A stretch of 64,000 nucleotides of DNA from JAFGBI01 sp964454025. GTDB lineage: Bacteria; Myxococcota_A; Polyangia; Polyangiales; Polyangiaceae. The notes beneath the pieces were generated by a model, which was not told the DNA's origin, made no database searches, and saw only the letters and a program-made list of their open reading frames with translations. Positions 10,704 through 18,310 of this stretch are shown one piece after another. Made by a program: the position numbers and the translations under genes. The stretch is from the NCBI GenBank assembly GCA_964454025.1, contig CAYVRP010000002.1, forward strand, positions 62,001 through 126,000. Reading direction: 5' to 3'. The number at the start of each line of letters is the position of its first letter. The first letter of the stretch is position 1.

Positions 10704-11599
10704 GCGGCCAGGTCCGGTGGGGCGCGCTGGGAGCGGCGCTCGGCGCCGCGGGGTGCCTGGCGACCCCGACCCCGCTGGCGCCGGGGCTCGCGGGCTCGGT
10801 CGGGGTGCCGCACCACGGCGTCCTCACGGGGGCGGTGGAGCTGCCGGCGCGGGGTCCGGGCTTCGTGCGCTACCGGCCGCGCGGCGCGAACCACTGGGGG
10901 CTGCCCCGGCTGGTCTCCGCCGTGGAGCGGGCGGCGGCCGCGGTCGACCGCGAGCTGCCCGGCGGCGCTCCGCTCGTCGTCGGCGATCTCTCGGCGCGCC
11001 ACGGTGGCCGCCTCCCGGGCCACCGCTCCCACCGCACGGGTCGTGACGCGGATCTGCTCTTCTACGTCACCACCCCCGGCGGCGCCCCGCTCCGGAGCCC
11101 CGGGTTCGTGGCGTTCGGCCCCGACGGGCTCGCCGCCGTCCCCAACGGGAAGGACTTCCTCCGCGTCGATCTCGAGCGAAACTGGCGCCTCGTGCGCGCG
11201 CTGGTCACCGACGAGCTCGCCGCGACCCAGTGGCTCTTCGTGAGCCGCGATCTCGAGGCGATGCTCATCGACTACGCCCTGGCGCGCGGCGAGCCCCTCG
11301 CCGTCGTCTGGCACGCCGAGGCGGTCATGCTGCAGCCGAGCGACAGCACGCCGCACGACGACCACTTCCACCTCCGCGTCGCCTGCACCGCGGCCGAGGC
11401 CGTCACCGGCTGCGAGGGCGGCGGTCCCCAGTGGGAATGGCTGGCCCCGCTGCCCCTGCTGCCCGGGCTGTCTCCGGCCGAGCTCTCCGCGATCGGCGAG
11501 GCCGATCCGCCGCCGGGCCCGCCCCCGCCCCTGCCGCTCGAGCCCGCCGCGGGCGCGCCGCCCGCGACCCCACGCCCAGGCGCGGAGCGTGGCGCTTGA
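10700..11599 (+). CDS. MepA-like penicillin-insensitive murein endopeptidase, lipoprotein
   Basis: The protein has 299 residues from GTG at 10700, which overlaps the plsB stop (GTGA). An N-terminal signal with lipobox GAAGC (Cys19) predicts a lipoprotein. The metal-binding and catalytic motifs of peptidase family M74 (MepA, which cuts D-Ala-mDAP cross-links in peptidoglycan) are present: HSHRTGRDADLLF near residues 108-120 and DDHFHLRV near 219-226. The C-terminal ~50 residues are Pro-rich. It should act in the periplasm. The coupling with plsB suggests coordinated envelope growth, which is inference. Confidence 0.9.
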   Translation: MSGQVRWGALGAALGAAGCLATPTPLAPGLAGSVGVPHHGVLTGAVELPARGPGFVRYRPRGANHWGLPRLVSAVERAAAAVDRELPGGAPLVVGDLSARHGGRLPGHRSHRTGRDADLLFYVTTPGGAPLRSPGFVAFGPDGLAAVPNGKDFLRVDLERNWRLVRALVTDELAATQWLFVSRDLEAMLIDYALARGEPLAVVWHAEAVMLQPSDSTPHDDHFHLRVACTAAEAVTGCEGGGPQWEWLAPLPLLPGLSPAELSAIGEADPPPGPPPPLPLEPAAGAPPATPRPGAERGA

Positions 11600-12528
11600 G
11601 CCCCTCGCCGCCGCGATCCCCCGCCGCCGCGCCCGCGCCGTGGCTCCAGACGGCGAGCGGCGCCCTGTACCGCGGCGCCTGCCTCGCCGTCGTCCCGGCG
11701 CTGGTGCAGTCCCCGGCGGACCGCTTCGATCTGGTCTACGTCGATCCACCGTTCAACGCCGGCGCGGCGCGCGGGCGGCGCGCCGGCGCGGGCGAGCGCG
11801 CCCGGGGGCCCGTCGCCTACCGCGACGCCTGGGGCGGCCTCGACGCCTTCCTCGCCATGCTCGAGCCGCGCCTGGCGGCGCTCCGCGACGCCCTGAGCGA
11901 GCGCGGCAGCCTGTGGCTGCACCTCGATCACCGCACCGTCCACGACGCCAAGGTGCTCGCCGATCGCGTCCTCGGCCGGGGCGCGTTCCGCGCCGAGATC
12001 GTGTGGACGCCGGGCAACGGCGCGCGCCGCCGGGGCGCGCCCTCGGTGACCCACCAGACGATCCTCGTCTACGCCCCGGGGGAGATGATCTACAACGCCG
12101 ACGATCCCTGGCTCCGCGAGGCCCACGCGGCGACGAGCCTCGCGATGCACTTCGGTCGCACGGACGCGAACGGCCGCCGCTACCGCGACCGCACCGTCGG
12201 CGGCAAGACCTATCGCTACTACGCCGACGAGGGCCGGCGCCTCGGCAGCGTGTGGACCGACTGCCCCGCGATGCGCGCCAACACCCCCCTGGTCGCGGAG
12301 GCGACCGGCTACCCAACGCAGAAGCCCGAGCGCCTCCTGGAGCGGATCGTCCGCGCCGCGAGCGTGCCCGGGAGCCGCGTCCTCGATCCGATGTGCGGCT
12401 CCGGTACCACCCTCGCCGTCGCCGCCCGCCTCGGCCGCCGCTGGGCTGGGATCGATCTCGGCGAGGACGCCTGCCGCATCGCCGCCGCGCGGCTCGCGGG
12501 CGCGCGGCCCGGCGCGCCTGCGCGGTGA
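11596..12528 (+). CDS. Solitary beta-class DNA methyltransferase
   Basis: The protein has 310 residues from TTG at 11596, which shares TTGA with the stop of the MepA-like gene. Motif IV DPPF is at 50-53 (LVYVDPPFNAG) and comes before the S-adenosylmethionine-binding motif DPMCGSGTT near residue 264. This order defines beta-class amino-methyltransferases, making N6-methyladenine or N4-methylcytosine; sequence alone does not decide which. The target-recognition region lies between them (about 110-230). TQKPERLLERIV just before the SAM motif is typical. No restriction endonuclease gene is adjacent, so it looks like an orphan methyltransferase. Its place at the end of an envelope-biogenesis operon is unexpected. 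Confidence 0.92.
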   Translation: MSPSPPRSPAAAPAPWLQTASGALYRGACLAVVPALVQSPADRFDLVYVDPPFNAGAARGRRAGAGERARGPVAYRDAWGGLDAFLAMLEPRLAALRDALSERGSLWLHLDHRTVHDAKVLADRVLGRGAFRAEIVWTPGNGARRRGAPSVTHQTILVYAPGEMIYNADDPWLREAHAATSLAMHFGRTDANGRRYRDRTVGGKTYRYYADEGRRLGSVWTDCPAMRANTPLVAEATGYPTQKPERLLERIVRAASVPGSRVLDPMCGSGTTLAVAARLGRRWAGIDLGEDACRIAAARLAGARPGAPAR

Positions 12529-13053
12529 AGGGGGGCGGCGACGGAGGGCGCGCGGCGCGGCCTGTTGACTGGTGGCCCTCGGCCTCGGCGGCACCGAGCC
12601 GGCGGGTGAGCTGGCAGCCCCGGCGACGACCCCTGGTGGGTCGGCGCCGGGGAGCAGCGCTGCGTCGGGAGCGTCTGCGGGGCGCCGCGCGAGGAGGGCG
12701 AGGCGCGCGTGGGCGACGAGGACTGCGGCGCCGGGTTCGCCTGCGTCATGGTGGACGACGTCACCGGCGAGTCGCGCTGCCTCGGCGGGGAGCCCCTCCG
12801 CGCGGACCTCGAGACGTGCACCGTCCGGTGCGGGTTCGAGGCGTGAAGCGCCGCGCGGGGCGGCGCGGGGCGGCGCTGGCGCTCGATGGGCTCCCGACCC
12901 CGGCGACGGGGGATCCAGCGACACCGAACCGCCGGCAGCGGCTCGTGGACCGTGCGCGGCGGCGCCGAGATCGCCGCGCGACCAGGGCGGGGCCGGCGCC
13001 GTCGCTCCCCTCTCCAGCGGCGGCAGCGACGCCCCGGGGCTCGGTCAGGGTGG
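12529..13053. other. Gap after the methyltransferase gene holding a gene remnant
   Basis: This 525-bp stretch separates the methyltransferase from the convergent EGF-like lipoprotein gene. Only the piece at 12610-12846 has coding character (listed separately). Around it I see GC-rich sequence with no start codon and ribosome-binding-site pair, no T-tract terminator and no recognisable RNA gene. Confidence 0.4.
12610..12846 (+). pseudogene. Remnant of a Cys-rich secreted-type protein
   Basis: An open frame of 78 codons runs from just after a stop at 12607-12609 to TGA at 12844-12846. It has no start codon at its 5' end; the first in-frame GTG is about 30 codons in. Nearly every codon ends in G or C, as in real genes here. 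The peptide is patterned with cysteines: EQRCVGSVCGAP, DEDCGAGFACV, ESRCLGGEP and ETCTVRCGFEA. This spacing resembles the Cys-rich repeats of myxobacterial secreted proteins. The simplest reading is the 3' end of a gene whose front has been lost. A short functional gene starting at the internal GTG cannot be excluded. Confidence 0.55.
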
Positions 13054-14472
13054 CTATCGACCGAAGCGGGGCAATTCCACGACGTAGGTGTCCACGCTGG
13101 GCCCGCCACCCCAGTCGCTGCCGAAGACTGCGCGGGTGCCGCTCGGGCTGCCCGTGACATGGGGCTCACCCCAGTAATCCTGCGCCTCCTGCGAGCGGTG
13201 GTGCGCGATCCGGCAGACGCTGCCGCCCGGGTTGGTGTCCGCCAGGACCAGCTCCTGATCGAGCACACCGGCACCCGCAACGTCACCGATGATCGACAGG
13301 AAGACCCACCCCGGCCGCTGGTAGATCGGCGCCGACAGGTGCGTGCCCGACGGCGGGTAGGGGTAGCCGGTGTCCTCACCGACGATCACGCGCGACGTCC
13401 CGTCGGTCAGGTCGAACGTGACCAGCGAGCCCACCCCGCTGCCCTCCGGCCCCGTGTCGAACTGCACGACGTTGTAGGTGTCCCGGCCGCTGGCCAGCAT
13501 GCCGAGGCTCGCATGCTCGCCGGTCGAGGCGAGGTCCAGCGTCCGGAGGCGCCTCATCGAAGCGTCGAACACCCCGCCGTCCCAGTAGGCCAGCGCGCCG
13601 CTCGCCCCGATCATGGGCGCCGACTCCGCCGGCGTGGACGAGCCGAGGATCTCCCCGGAGCCGAGGTCGTAGACGAACGCCGTCCCCGTGCTCTCGCACA
13701 GCAGCCCGAGGCGGCGGCTGTCCCAGGAGATCCAGGCGTGGGAGTCCGCGGTGACCTGGCCATCGCAAGGGATCGTCTGGACGACCTCGCTCGCGTCGTT
13801 GCTGACCCGGTAGCGCAGGAGCTGGTTCACGTCGATCCAGAAGAGCGCGTCCGGATCCGTCGTGCTCCAGTACACCTGCTCGAGGTCCGGCGGGCTGATG
13901 GCGAGATCGCGCACGTACTCGTAGGTCTGCCCGTCGTAGAGCAGGTGCCCATGGCCCACCTCGTAGAGCACGAGGTACGACTCGTCGGCGTTCCACGCCT
14001 GGGTGGGGGAGTACAGCGGCTTGATCACGCCGGTCCCGCCCACGTCCGTCAGCCGTCGGATCGTGGTTCCGAACTGCGGATCAGTGACCCCCTGCCCGAC
14101 TGCCGGCTTGGCGAGGGCCGTCATGGGGTGCGCGTCCTGGTCCGTGACCAGACCCTCACAGAGATCGGTGGCGTCGTCCGCCACACAGAGGATCCCGATG
14201 GCGCGGTACCCCGGAGCGCAGGTGCAGGACGCGGTGCCGGACGACACCGAACACTCCCCGTGGTGCGAGCAGGTCACGCCTTCGCAGGAGGCGACCGGAC
14301 CTCCGCCCGCCCCGGAGCCGGCCGCGCTCCCGCCGCCACTGCCGACGTCGTCGGCCCCGGACCCGCCTGCACCCGACTCGCGGCCGCCGTCTGACGACCC
14401 CGACGAACCGCCGCAGCCGGTGGCGACGAGGAGGATGGCGCAGAGCAGGATCGGGATCCCGAGGCGAACCAT
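13054..14472 (-). CDS. EGF-like, propeller-type lipoprotein of unknown function
   Basis: This 472-residue lipoprotein has lipobox VATGC (Cys20). A Gly/Ser-rich flexible linker (about 21-60) is followed by a six-cysteine EGF-like module at about 63-96 (Cys63, 68, 74, 83, 85, 96, with CTCAPGY). The rest is strand-rich with repeats such as SYLVLYEVGHGHLL, ALFWIDVNQLLRYRV and TAFVYDLGSGEILG, resembling a TolB/WD-like propeller reading out periodic units. No catalytic residues are evident. It is probably surface-exposed and involved in binding. A starting Met at 14472 is immediately followed by the signal peptide. Confidence 0.85.
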   Translation of the reverse strand: MVRLGIPILLCAILLVATGCGGSSGSSDGGRESGAGGSGADDVGSGGGSAAGSGAGGGPVASCEGVTCSHHGECSVSSGTASCTCAPGYRAIGILCVADDATDLCEGLVTDQDAHPMTALAKPAVGQGVTDPQFGTTIRRLTDVGGTGVIKPLYSPTQAWNADESYLVLYEVGHGHLLYDGQTYEYVRDLAISPPDLEQVYWSTTDPDALFWIDVNQLLRYRVSNDASEVVQTIPCDGQVTADSHAWISWDSRRLGLLCESTGTAFVYDLGSGEILGSSTPAESAPMIGASGALAYWDGGVFDASMRRLRTLDLASTGEHASLGMLASGRDTYNVVQFDTGPEGSGVGSLVTFDLTDGTSRVIVGEDTGYPYPPSGTHLSAPIYQRPGWVFLSIIGDVAGAGVLDQELVLADTNPGGSVCRIAHHRSQEAQDYWGEPHVTGSPSGTRAVFGSDWGGGPSVDTYVVELPRFGR

Positions 14473-14703
14473 GACGCCATCCTATCACCGCGGCGCGGCC
14501 GCGTGGCTCGGGTTCGCCGAGAGCTCCACCCGGCGCTCCCCGCTCCCGCCGGTCGCGCCGACCGGGAGGGCCAGGAACGCGGCGCGCTTGCGCAGGGGGC
14601 GCTCTCGACTCCGGTGCGGCGCCGCGCGCTCGCCCCGCCGCGAACGGGGGTGAGCGCGCCGCTCGGCGCTCGCGCCCCGCCCTCCGCGATCCCCGCTGAG
14701 GGC

Positions 14704-15114
14704 TCAGAAGCAGCCGCTGAAGGTGAGCTCCCCGGTCGCGCGCGGGCAGTCCAGGCTCAGGCTCCCACCCGCGGCCCGCTTGCCCGCCGCGTGGTAGCCT
14801 TCGCCGCGGAGCGTGAGCGCACCGCAGGTGCCGAGCTCTTCAGGGGCCGCGCCCGGCCCGATCCACGTGAGGGCGGGGGTGCCGCCGATCTGCTGCCAGG
14901 CGCGGAGCGGCTGCGGGGGCAGCCCGCCCTCGAGGCGGGCGCCCGCGCCGTCACCGAGCGCGATGCCGCCCGGGCAGGGGACCACCTCGCAGCTTACCGG
15001 CTCGAACGGGGCGGCGTCGATCTCCAGCCGCCCGGTCGCGCGGAAGCGCGGCGTACAGGCGGCGACGAGCGCGGCGAGGGCGAGGGCGATCCCCGGAGCC
15101 AGGGGGCGAGCCAT
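14704..15114 (-). CDS. Small lipoprotein, unknown function
   Basis: The protein has 136 residues with a clean lipoprotein signal, lipobox LVAAC (Cys20), and a short strand-rich body containing four cysteines (SCEVVPCPGG, LGTCGAL, LDCPRA) and ending GELTFSGCF. No known domain was recognised. An in-frame GTG at 15141 would add nine residues (VINSLVLAA), and the ATG at 15114 is preferred because it gives a normal-length signal peptide. It is divergent from the ion-transporter gene. On its strand TGATAAAC at 15133-15140 could be a -10 element, which would give a very short leader. Confidence 0.75.
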   Translation of the reverse strand: MARPLAPGIALALAALVAACTPRFRATGRLEIDAAPFEPVSCEVVPCPGGIALGDGAGARLEGGLPPQPLRAWQQIGGTPALTWIGPGAAPEELGTCGALTLRGEGYHAAGKRAAGGSLSLDCPRATGELTFSGCF

Positions 15115-15240
15115 GGCAGCCAAGACCAGCGAGTTTATCACGGTGCGACGGCGGGACGCACGGCCGGGCTGGCGCCCGGCTGGCGCACCCCGCCCGGTCG
15201 ATGTACTAGGCGCGCCACCCCCAACGCGGAGCTCAATCCC

Positions 15241-16641
15241 TTGCCCGAGCACGAGATCCTGGTCCCCTGGTGGGGCGTCCTGCCCTTCGCGGGGCTCCTG
15301 ACCTGCATCGCCACCTTCCCGCTCCTGTCGGCCACGCGGCACCTCTGGCACAAGCTCTGGTTCCAGCTCGCCGTGGCCCTCGCCTTCGGGGTGCCGATGG
15401 CGATCTTCATGTGGGCGCTCGGGGACCCCGCGGCGGTGGTGCACGCGCTGGTCGAGTACGCACAGTTCATCACCCTCCTCTGGTGCCTCTTCGTCATCAG
15501 CGGCGGCATCTTCGTCGACGGGGACATCGAGGCGACGCCGCGCACCAACACGATCTTCCTCGCCATCGGGGGCGTTCTCGCCTCCTTCATCGGGACCACG
15601 GGCGCCGCGATGTCGCTCATCCGGCCCCTCCTGAACGTGAACCGCCAGCGCACGCTCCGCGTCCACACCGTGGTGTTCGCGATCTTCGTCATCGCCAATT
15701 GCGGCGGGCTGCTCACGCCGCTCGGGGATCCGCCGCTGTTCCTCGGGATGCTGCGGGGGGTGCCGTTCCTGTGGACGCTGAAGCTCTTCCCGGCCTGGCT
15801 CTTCGTCAACGGGTTGCTCCTCTTCACGTACTACGCGCTCGACCGCCGCTACCACGCCGCCGAACCGGCGGCGGCGCTCGCCCGCGACGCGCGCGAGCTC
15901 GAGCCGATCCGGATCCGGGGCAAGCTCCACCTGGTGTGGCTCCTCGGCGTGGTGCTCGCGGTCGCGCTGGCGCCGTCGGTGGATCTGCACGCCATCGGCG
16001 AGGGTCACGCGGGTTTCCGCGCCTGGATCCCGCTGCGGGAGCTCGTCATGCTCTCGCTCGCGGGGCTCTCGCTCGCGACCAGCGATCGCGAGATCCGGTG
16101 GGTCAAGAACGAGTTCGGCTGGGGCCCCATCCTGGAGGTCGCCGCGCTCTTCATCGGCATCTTCCTCGCCATGGTCCCGGCCCTGGCCTACCTCGGGCAG
16201 GTGGCGCCGTCCCTGCCGCTCGACGAGTACACGTTCTTCCTGTTCACCGGGGCGCTGAGCGCCGTGCTCGACAACGCGCCGACCTACGCGACCTTCTTCG
16301 AGATGGCGCGGAGCCTCGGCGGCGAGCCCGCCGTCGCGGGGGTGCGCGAGCTCTACCTCACGTCGATCAGCCTGGGGGCCGTGTTCTGCGGGGCCATCAC
16401 CTACATCGGCAACGGGCCGAACTTCATGGTCAAGTCGATCGCGGACGCGAGCGGCGTCGCGATGCCGAGCTTCGGCGGCTACTTCCTGTGGGCCCTCCGC
16501 TTCCTGGTCCCGGTGCTCGCGCTGATGGTCCTGGTCGTCATCGCCCCGCCGCTCCCCCTCAAGGCGCTCGGGGCGGTCCTCACGCTGGGCTGGATCGCCT
16601 GGACGTGGAGGGCGCGACCGGCCGCCACCACCGGGACCTGA
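15241..16641 (+). CDS. NhaD/ArsB-superfamily sodium:proton antiporter or citrate-type transporter
   Basis: This 466-residue integral membrane protein has about 11-12 hydrophobic segments. It contains family-typical stretches such as TNTIFLAIGGVLASFIGTTGAA, NCGGLLTPLGDPPLFLG and the C-terminal half GALSAVLDNAPTYATFFEMA and YIGNGPNFMVKSIA. These motifs, including the paired NAPT and GNGPN re-entrant signatures, belong to the ion transporter (IT) superfamily in its putative citrate transport/sodium:proton antiporter branch. Substrate is uncertain. The TTG start at 15241 is chosen because CGGAG at 15227-15231 sits nine bases upstream and no ATG/GTG is nearby that fits the first membrane segment. 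Confidence 0.88.
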   Translation: MPEHEILVPWWGVLPFAGLLTCIATFPLLSATRHLWHKLWFQLAVALAFGVPMAIFMWALGDPAAVVHALVEYAQFITLLWCLFVISGGIFVDGDIEATPRTNTIFLAIGGVLASFIGTTGAAMSLIRPLLNVNRQRTLRVHTVVFAIFVIANCGGLLTPLGDPPLFLGMLRGVPFLWTLKLFPAWLFVNGLLLFTYYALDRRYHAAEPAAALARDARELEPIRIRGKLHLVWLLGVVLAVALAPSVDLHAIGEGHAGFRAWIPLRELVMLSLAGLSLATSDREIRWVKNEFGWGPILEVAALFIGIFLAMVPALAYLGQVAPSLPLDEYTFFLFTGALSAVLDNAPTYATFFEMARSLGGEPAVAGVRELYLTSISLGAVFCGAITYIGNGPNFMVKSIADASGVAMPSFGGYFLWALRFLVPVLALMVLVVIAPPLPLKALGAVLTLGWIAWTWRARPAATTGT

Positions 16642-16688
16642 GCCGCTCGCTTGGGCGCGCCCGGGACCGCGGCTGGACCGACATCGTC

Positions 16689-18296
16689 ATGGGAAGACGA
16701 CCGCGCGCGGAGCTCGGGACCTGGGGCGCCTGCCTGCTCGCAGCCTGCGCGCCGCGCCCGGGCGGCGGCGCGGCGCCGGCGAGCCCCCCGGCGACCGCCG
16801 CGGCGGCCTCCGCGGCGAGCCCGTCCCCCGCCGCGCCGGCGGCGGCCAGCGCGGCCGTCACCTCGGCGAGCGCGCCGGTGCCCTCGTCGCACTGGGAGTC
16901 GCCCGCCGACGGGGCGCCGCGCATCGGGAGCGTGAAGCACTCGACCTTCGTCTGGGCGGAGCCGCTGCGCGCCCGGGACCGGCTCGCCATCGGGCGGCTC
17001 CGCCTCGGAACCACCGTGCGGCTCAAGACGGGCCGCCCCGTGCCCGGCTCGGGCTGCCACGGCGACTGGTTCGAGATCGAGCCGTTCGGGTTCGTCTGCG
17101 CCGACGACACCACGACCCGTGACTTCTCCACGCCCTACTGGCAGGCCCTCGCCGACGTCGCGCCCGCGGACGGGCCGTTCCCCTACCGGTACGCCTTCTC
17201 CACCGGCGCGCCGATGTACCACCGCGTCCCGACGGAGCGGGAGCAGCACCTCAACGAGCACTGGTCCTACGGTCCCGTGCGCACCTTCCGCCCCCTCGGC
17301 CGCTGGTCGGAGGGGCACGAGGCGCTGGTGATCAAGGACCCGGCTCAGCCCATCGAGCCGACCGATCCGCTCCCGGCCTACCTCGCCGACCACGCGACCA
17401 TCCCCGGCTCGCCCTACAGGTCGCGCGCGCCCAAGGCGCAGGAGCTCCCCGCGGGCTCGGGCGTGGCCTACGCCCGCGCCTTCGCGGCGGCGGGCCGCAC
17501 CTGGCTGTTGACCCCCGAGCTGCTCCTGGTGCCCGCCGATCGCGTCTTCCCCTACGCACGATCGAGCTTCCATGGCGTCGAGCTCGACGGCGAGGTGCGC
17601 CTGCCGCTCGCCTGGGTGCGGAGCGCGGGGGAGCCGCGGCTCGCTCGCGGAGCGGACGGCACCTTCGCGCCCGCGGGCCCGCCCTTCGGGGAGCGCACCC
17701 CGGTGCCGCTCACGGGCCAGCGCGCGCGGCAGGGCAAGCACGACTTCTGGGAGACCCGCGAACCCGGCGTGTGGCTCGAGGAGCGCGACGGAGCGGTGGT
17801 CGTGGAGGCGGTGACCCGGCTGCCCGGCAACCTCGATCCCGACGAGCGCTGGCTCGACGCGCGGATCCTCACCGGCTACGCGGTGGCCTACGTCGGCCTG
17901 GAGCCGAAGTGGACGACGCTCTGGTCCCCCGGCAAGGGTGGGGTCCCGGTGGCGGGGAACGATCCCATCAAGTTCGCGACGACCTCGGTCGGGATCTTCA
18001 CCTTCCAGTGGAAGGAGAAGGTGGCGACCATGTCCCCGGATCCGGGAACGCCGACGGTGTTCTGGTTCGCGGACGTGCCGCACATCCAGTACGTCCAGGG
18101 TCCGCTCGCGCTGCACGTCACCTACTGGCACGAGCGCTTCGGCTGGCCCATGAGCGCCGAGTGCATGAACTTCTCACCGCTCGACGGCGAGTGGCTCCAC
18201 CGCTTCACCGAGCCGCCCCTCCCGCCGGGCTGGAACGCCGTCCGCGGCAGCGCGCTCACCGGCCGCGCCTCGCGCGTCGTGATCCGGCCGCGCTGA
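16689..18296 (+). CDS. L,D-transpeptidase-like (YkuD-type) lipoprotein with SH3-like region
   Basis: The 535-residue protein begins with a signal and lipobox LAAC, then a 50-residue Ala/Pro/Ser linker. An SH3-like segment (about 75-140: AIGRLRLGTTVRLKTGR, GDWFEIEPFGFVCAD) precedes a long central domain. The C-terminal part carries His476 (ALHVTYWHERFG) and Cys492 in MSAECMNFSP, which matches the H...S-x-G-C-[I/V]-[R/N] catalytic block of L,D-transpeptidases with Glu replacing the usual Gly before the Cys. Such enzymes cross-link peptidoglycan or attach lipoproteins in the periplasm. The catalytic assignment is likely but the motif is divergent. It lies 47 bp downstream of the transporter gene. 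Confidence 0.75.
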   Translation: MGRRPRAELGTWGACLLAACAPRPGGGAAPASPPATAAAASAASPSPAAPAAASAAVTSASAPVPSSHWESPADGAPRIGSVKHSTFVWAEPLRARDRLAIGRLRLGTTVRLKTGRPVPGSGCHGDWFEIEPFGFVCADDTTTRDFSTPYWQALADVAPADGPFPYRYAFSTGAPMYHRVPTEREQHLNEHWSYGPVRTFRPLGRWSEGHEALVIKDPAQPIEPTDPLPAYLADHATIPGSPYRSRAPKAQELPAGSGVAYARAFAAAGRTWLLTPELLLVPADRVFPYARSSFHGVELDGEVRLPLAWVRSAGEPRLARGADGTFAPAGPPFGERTPVPLTGQRARQGKHDFWETREPGVWLEERDGAVVVEAVTRLPGNLDPDERWLDARILTGYAVAYVGLEPKWTTLWSPGKGGVPVAGNDPIKFATTSVGIFTFQWKEKVATMSPDPGTPTVFWFADVPHIQYVQGPLALHVTYWHERFGWPMSAECMNFSPLDGEWLHRFTEPPLPPGWNAVRGSALTGRASRVVIRPR

Positions 18297-18310
18297 GCGC
18301 GGTCGCGTCC

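Noticed and set aside
11596..12528. Restriction-modification system
   Set aside because: Only the methyltransferase is seen. No endonuclease or specificity gene lies on either side.
12572..13087. A 171-residue plus-strand open frame after the methyltransferase
   Set aside because: It reads out of frame with the Cys-rich remnant, is Arg/Ala/Ser-rich and has no motifs or ribosome-binding site.
13054..14472. Eukaryotic contamination because of an EGF-like module
   Set aside because: The gene has a bacterial lipoprotein signal, the genome's codon pattern and no introns; EGF-like modules occur in myxobacterial surface proteins.
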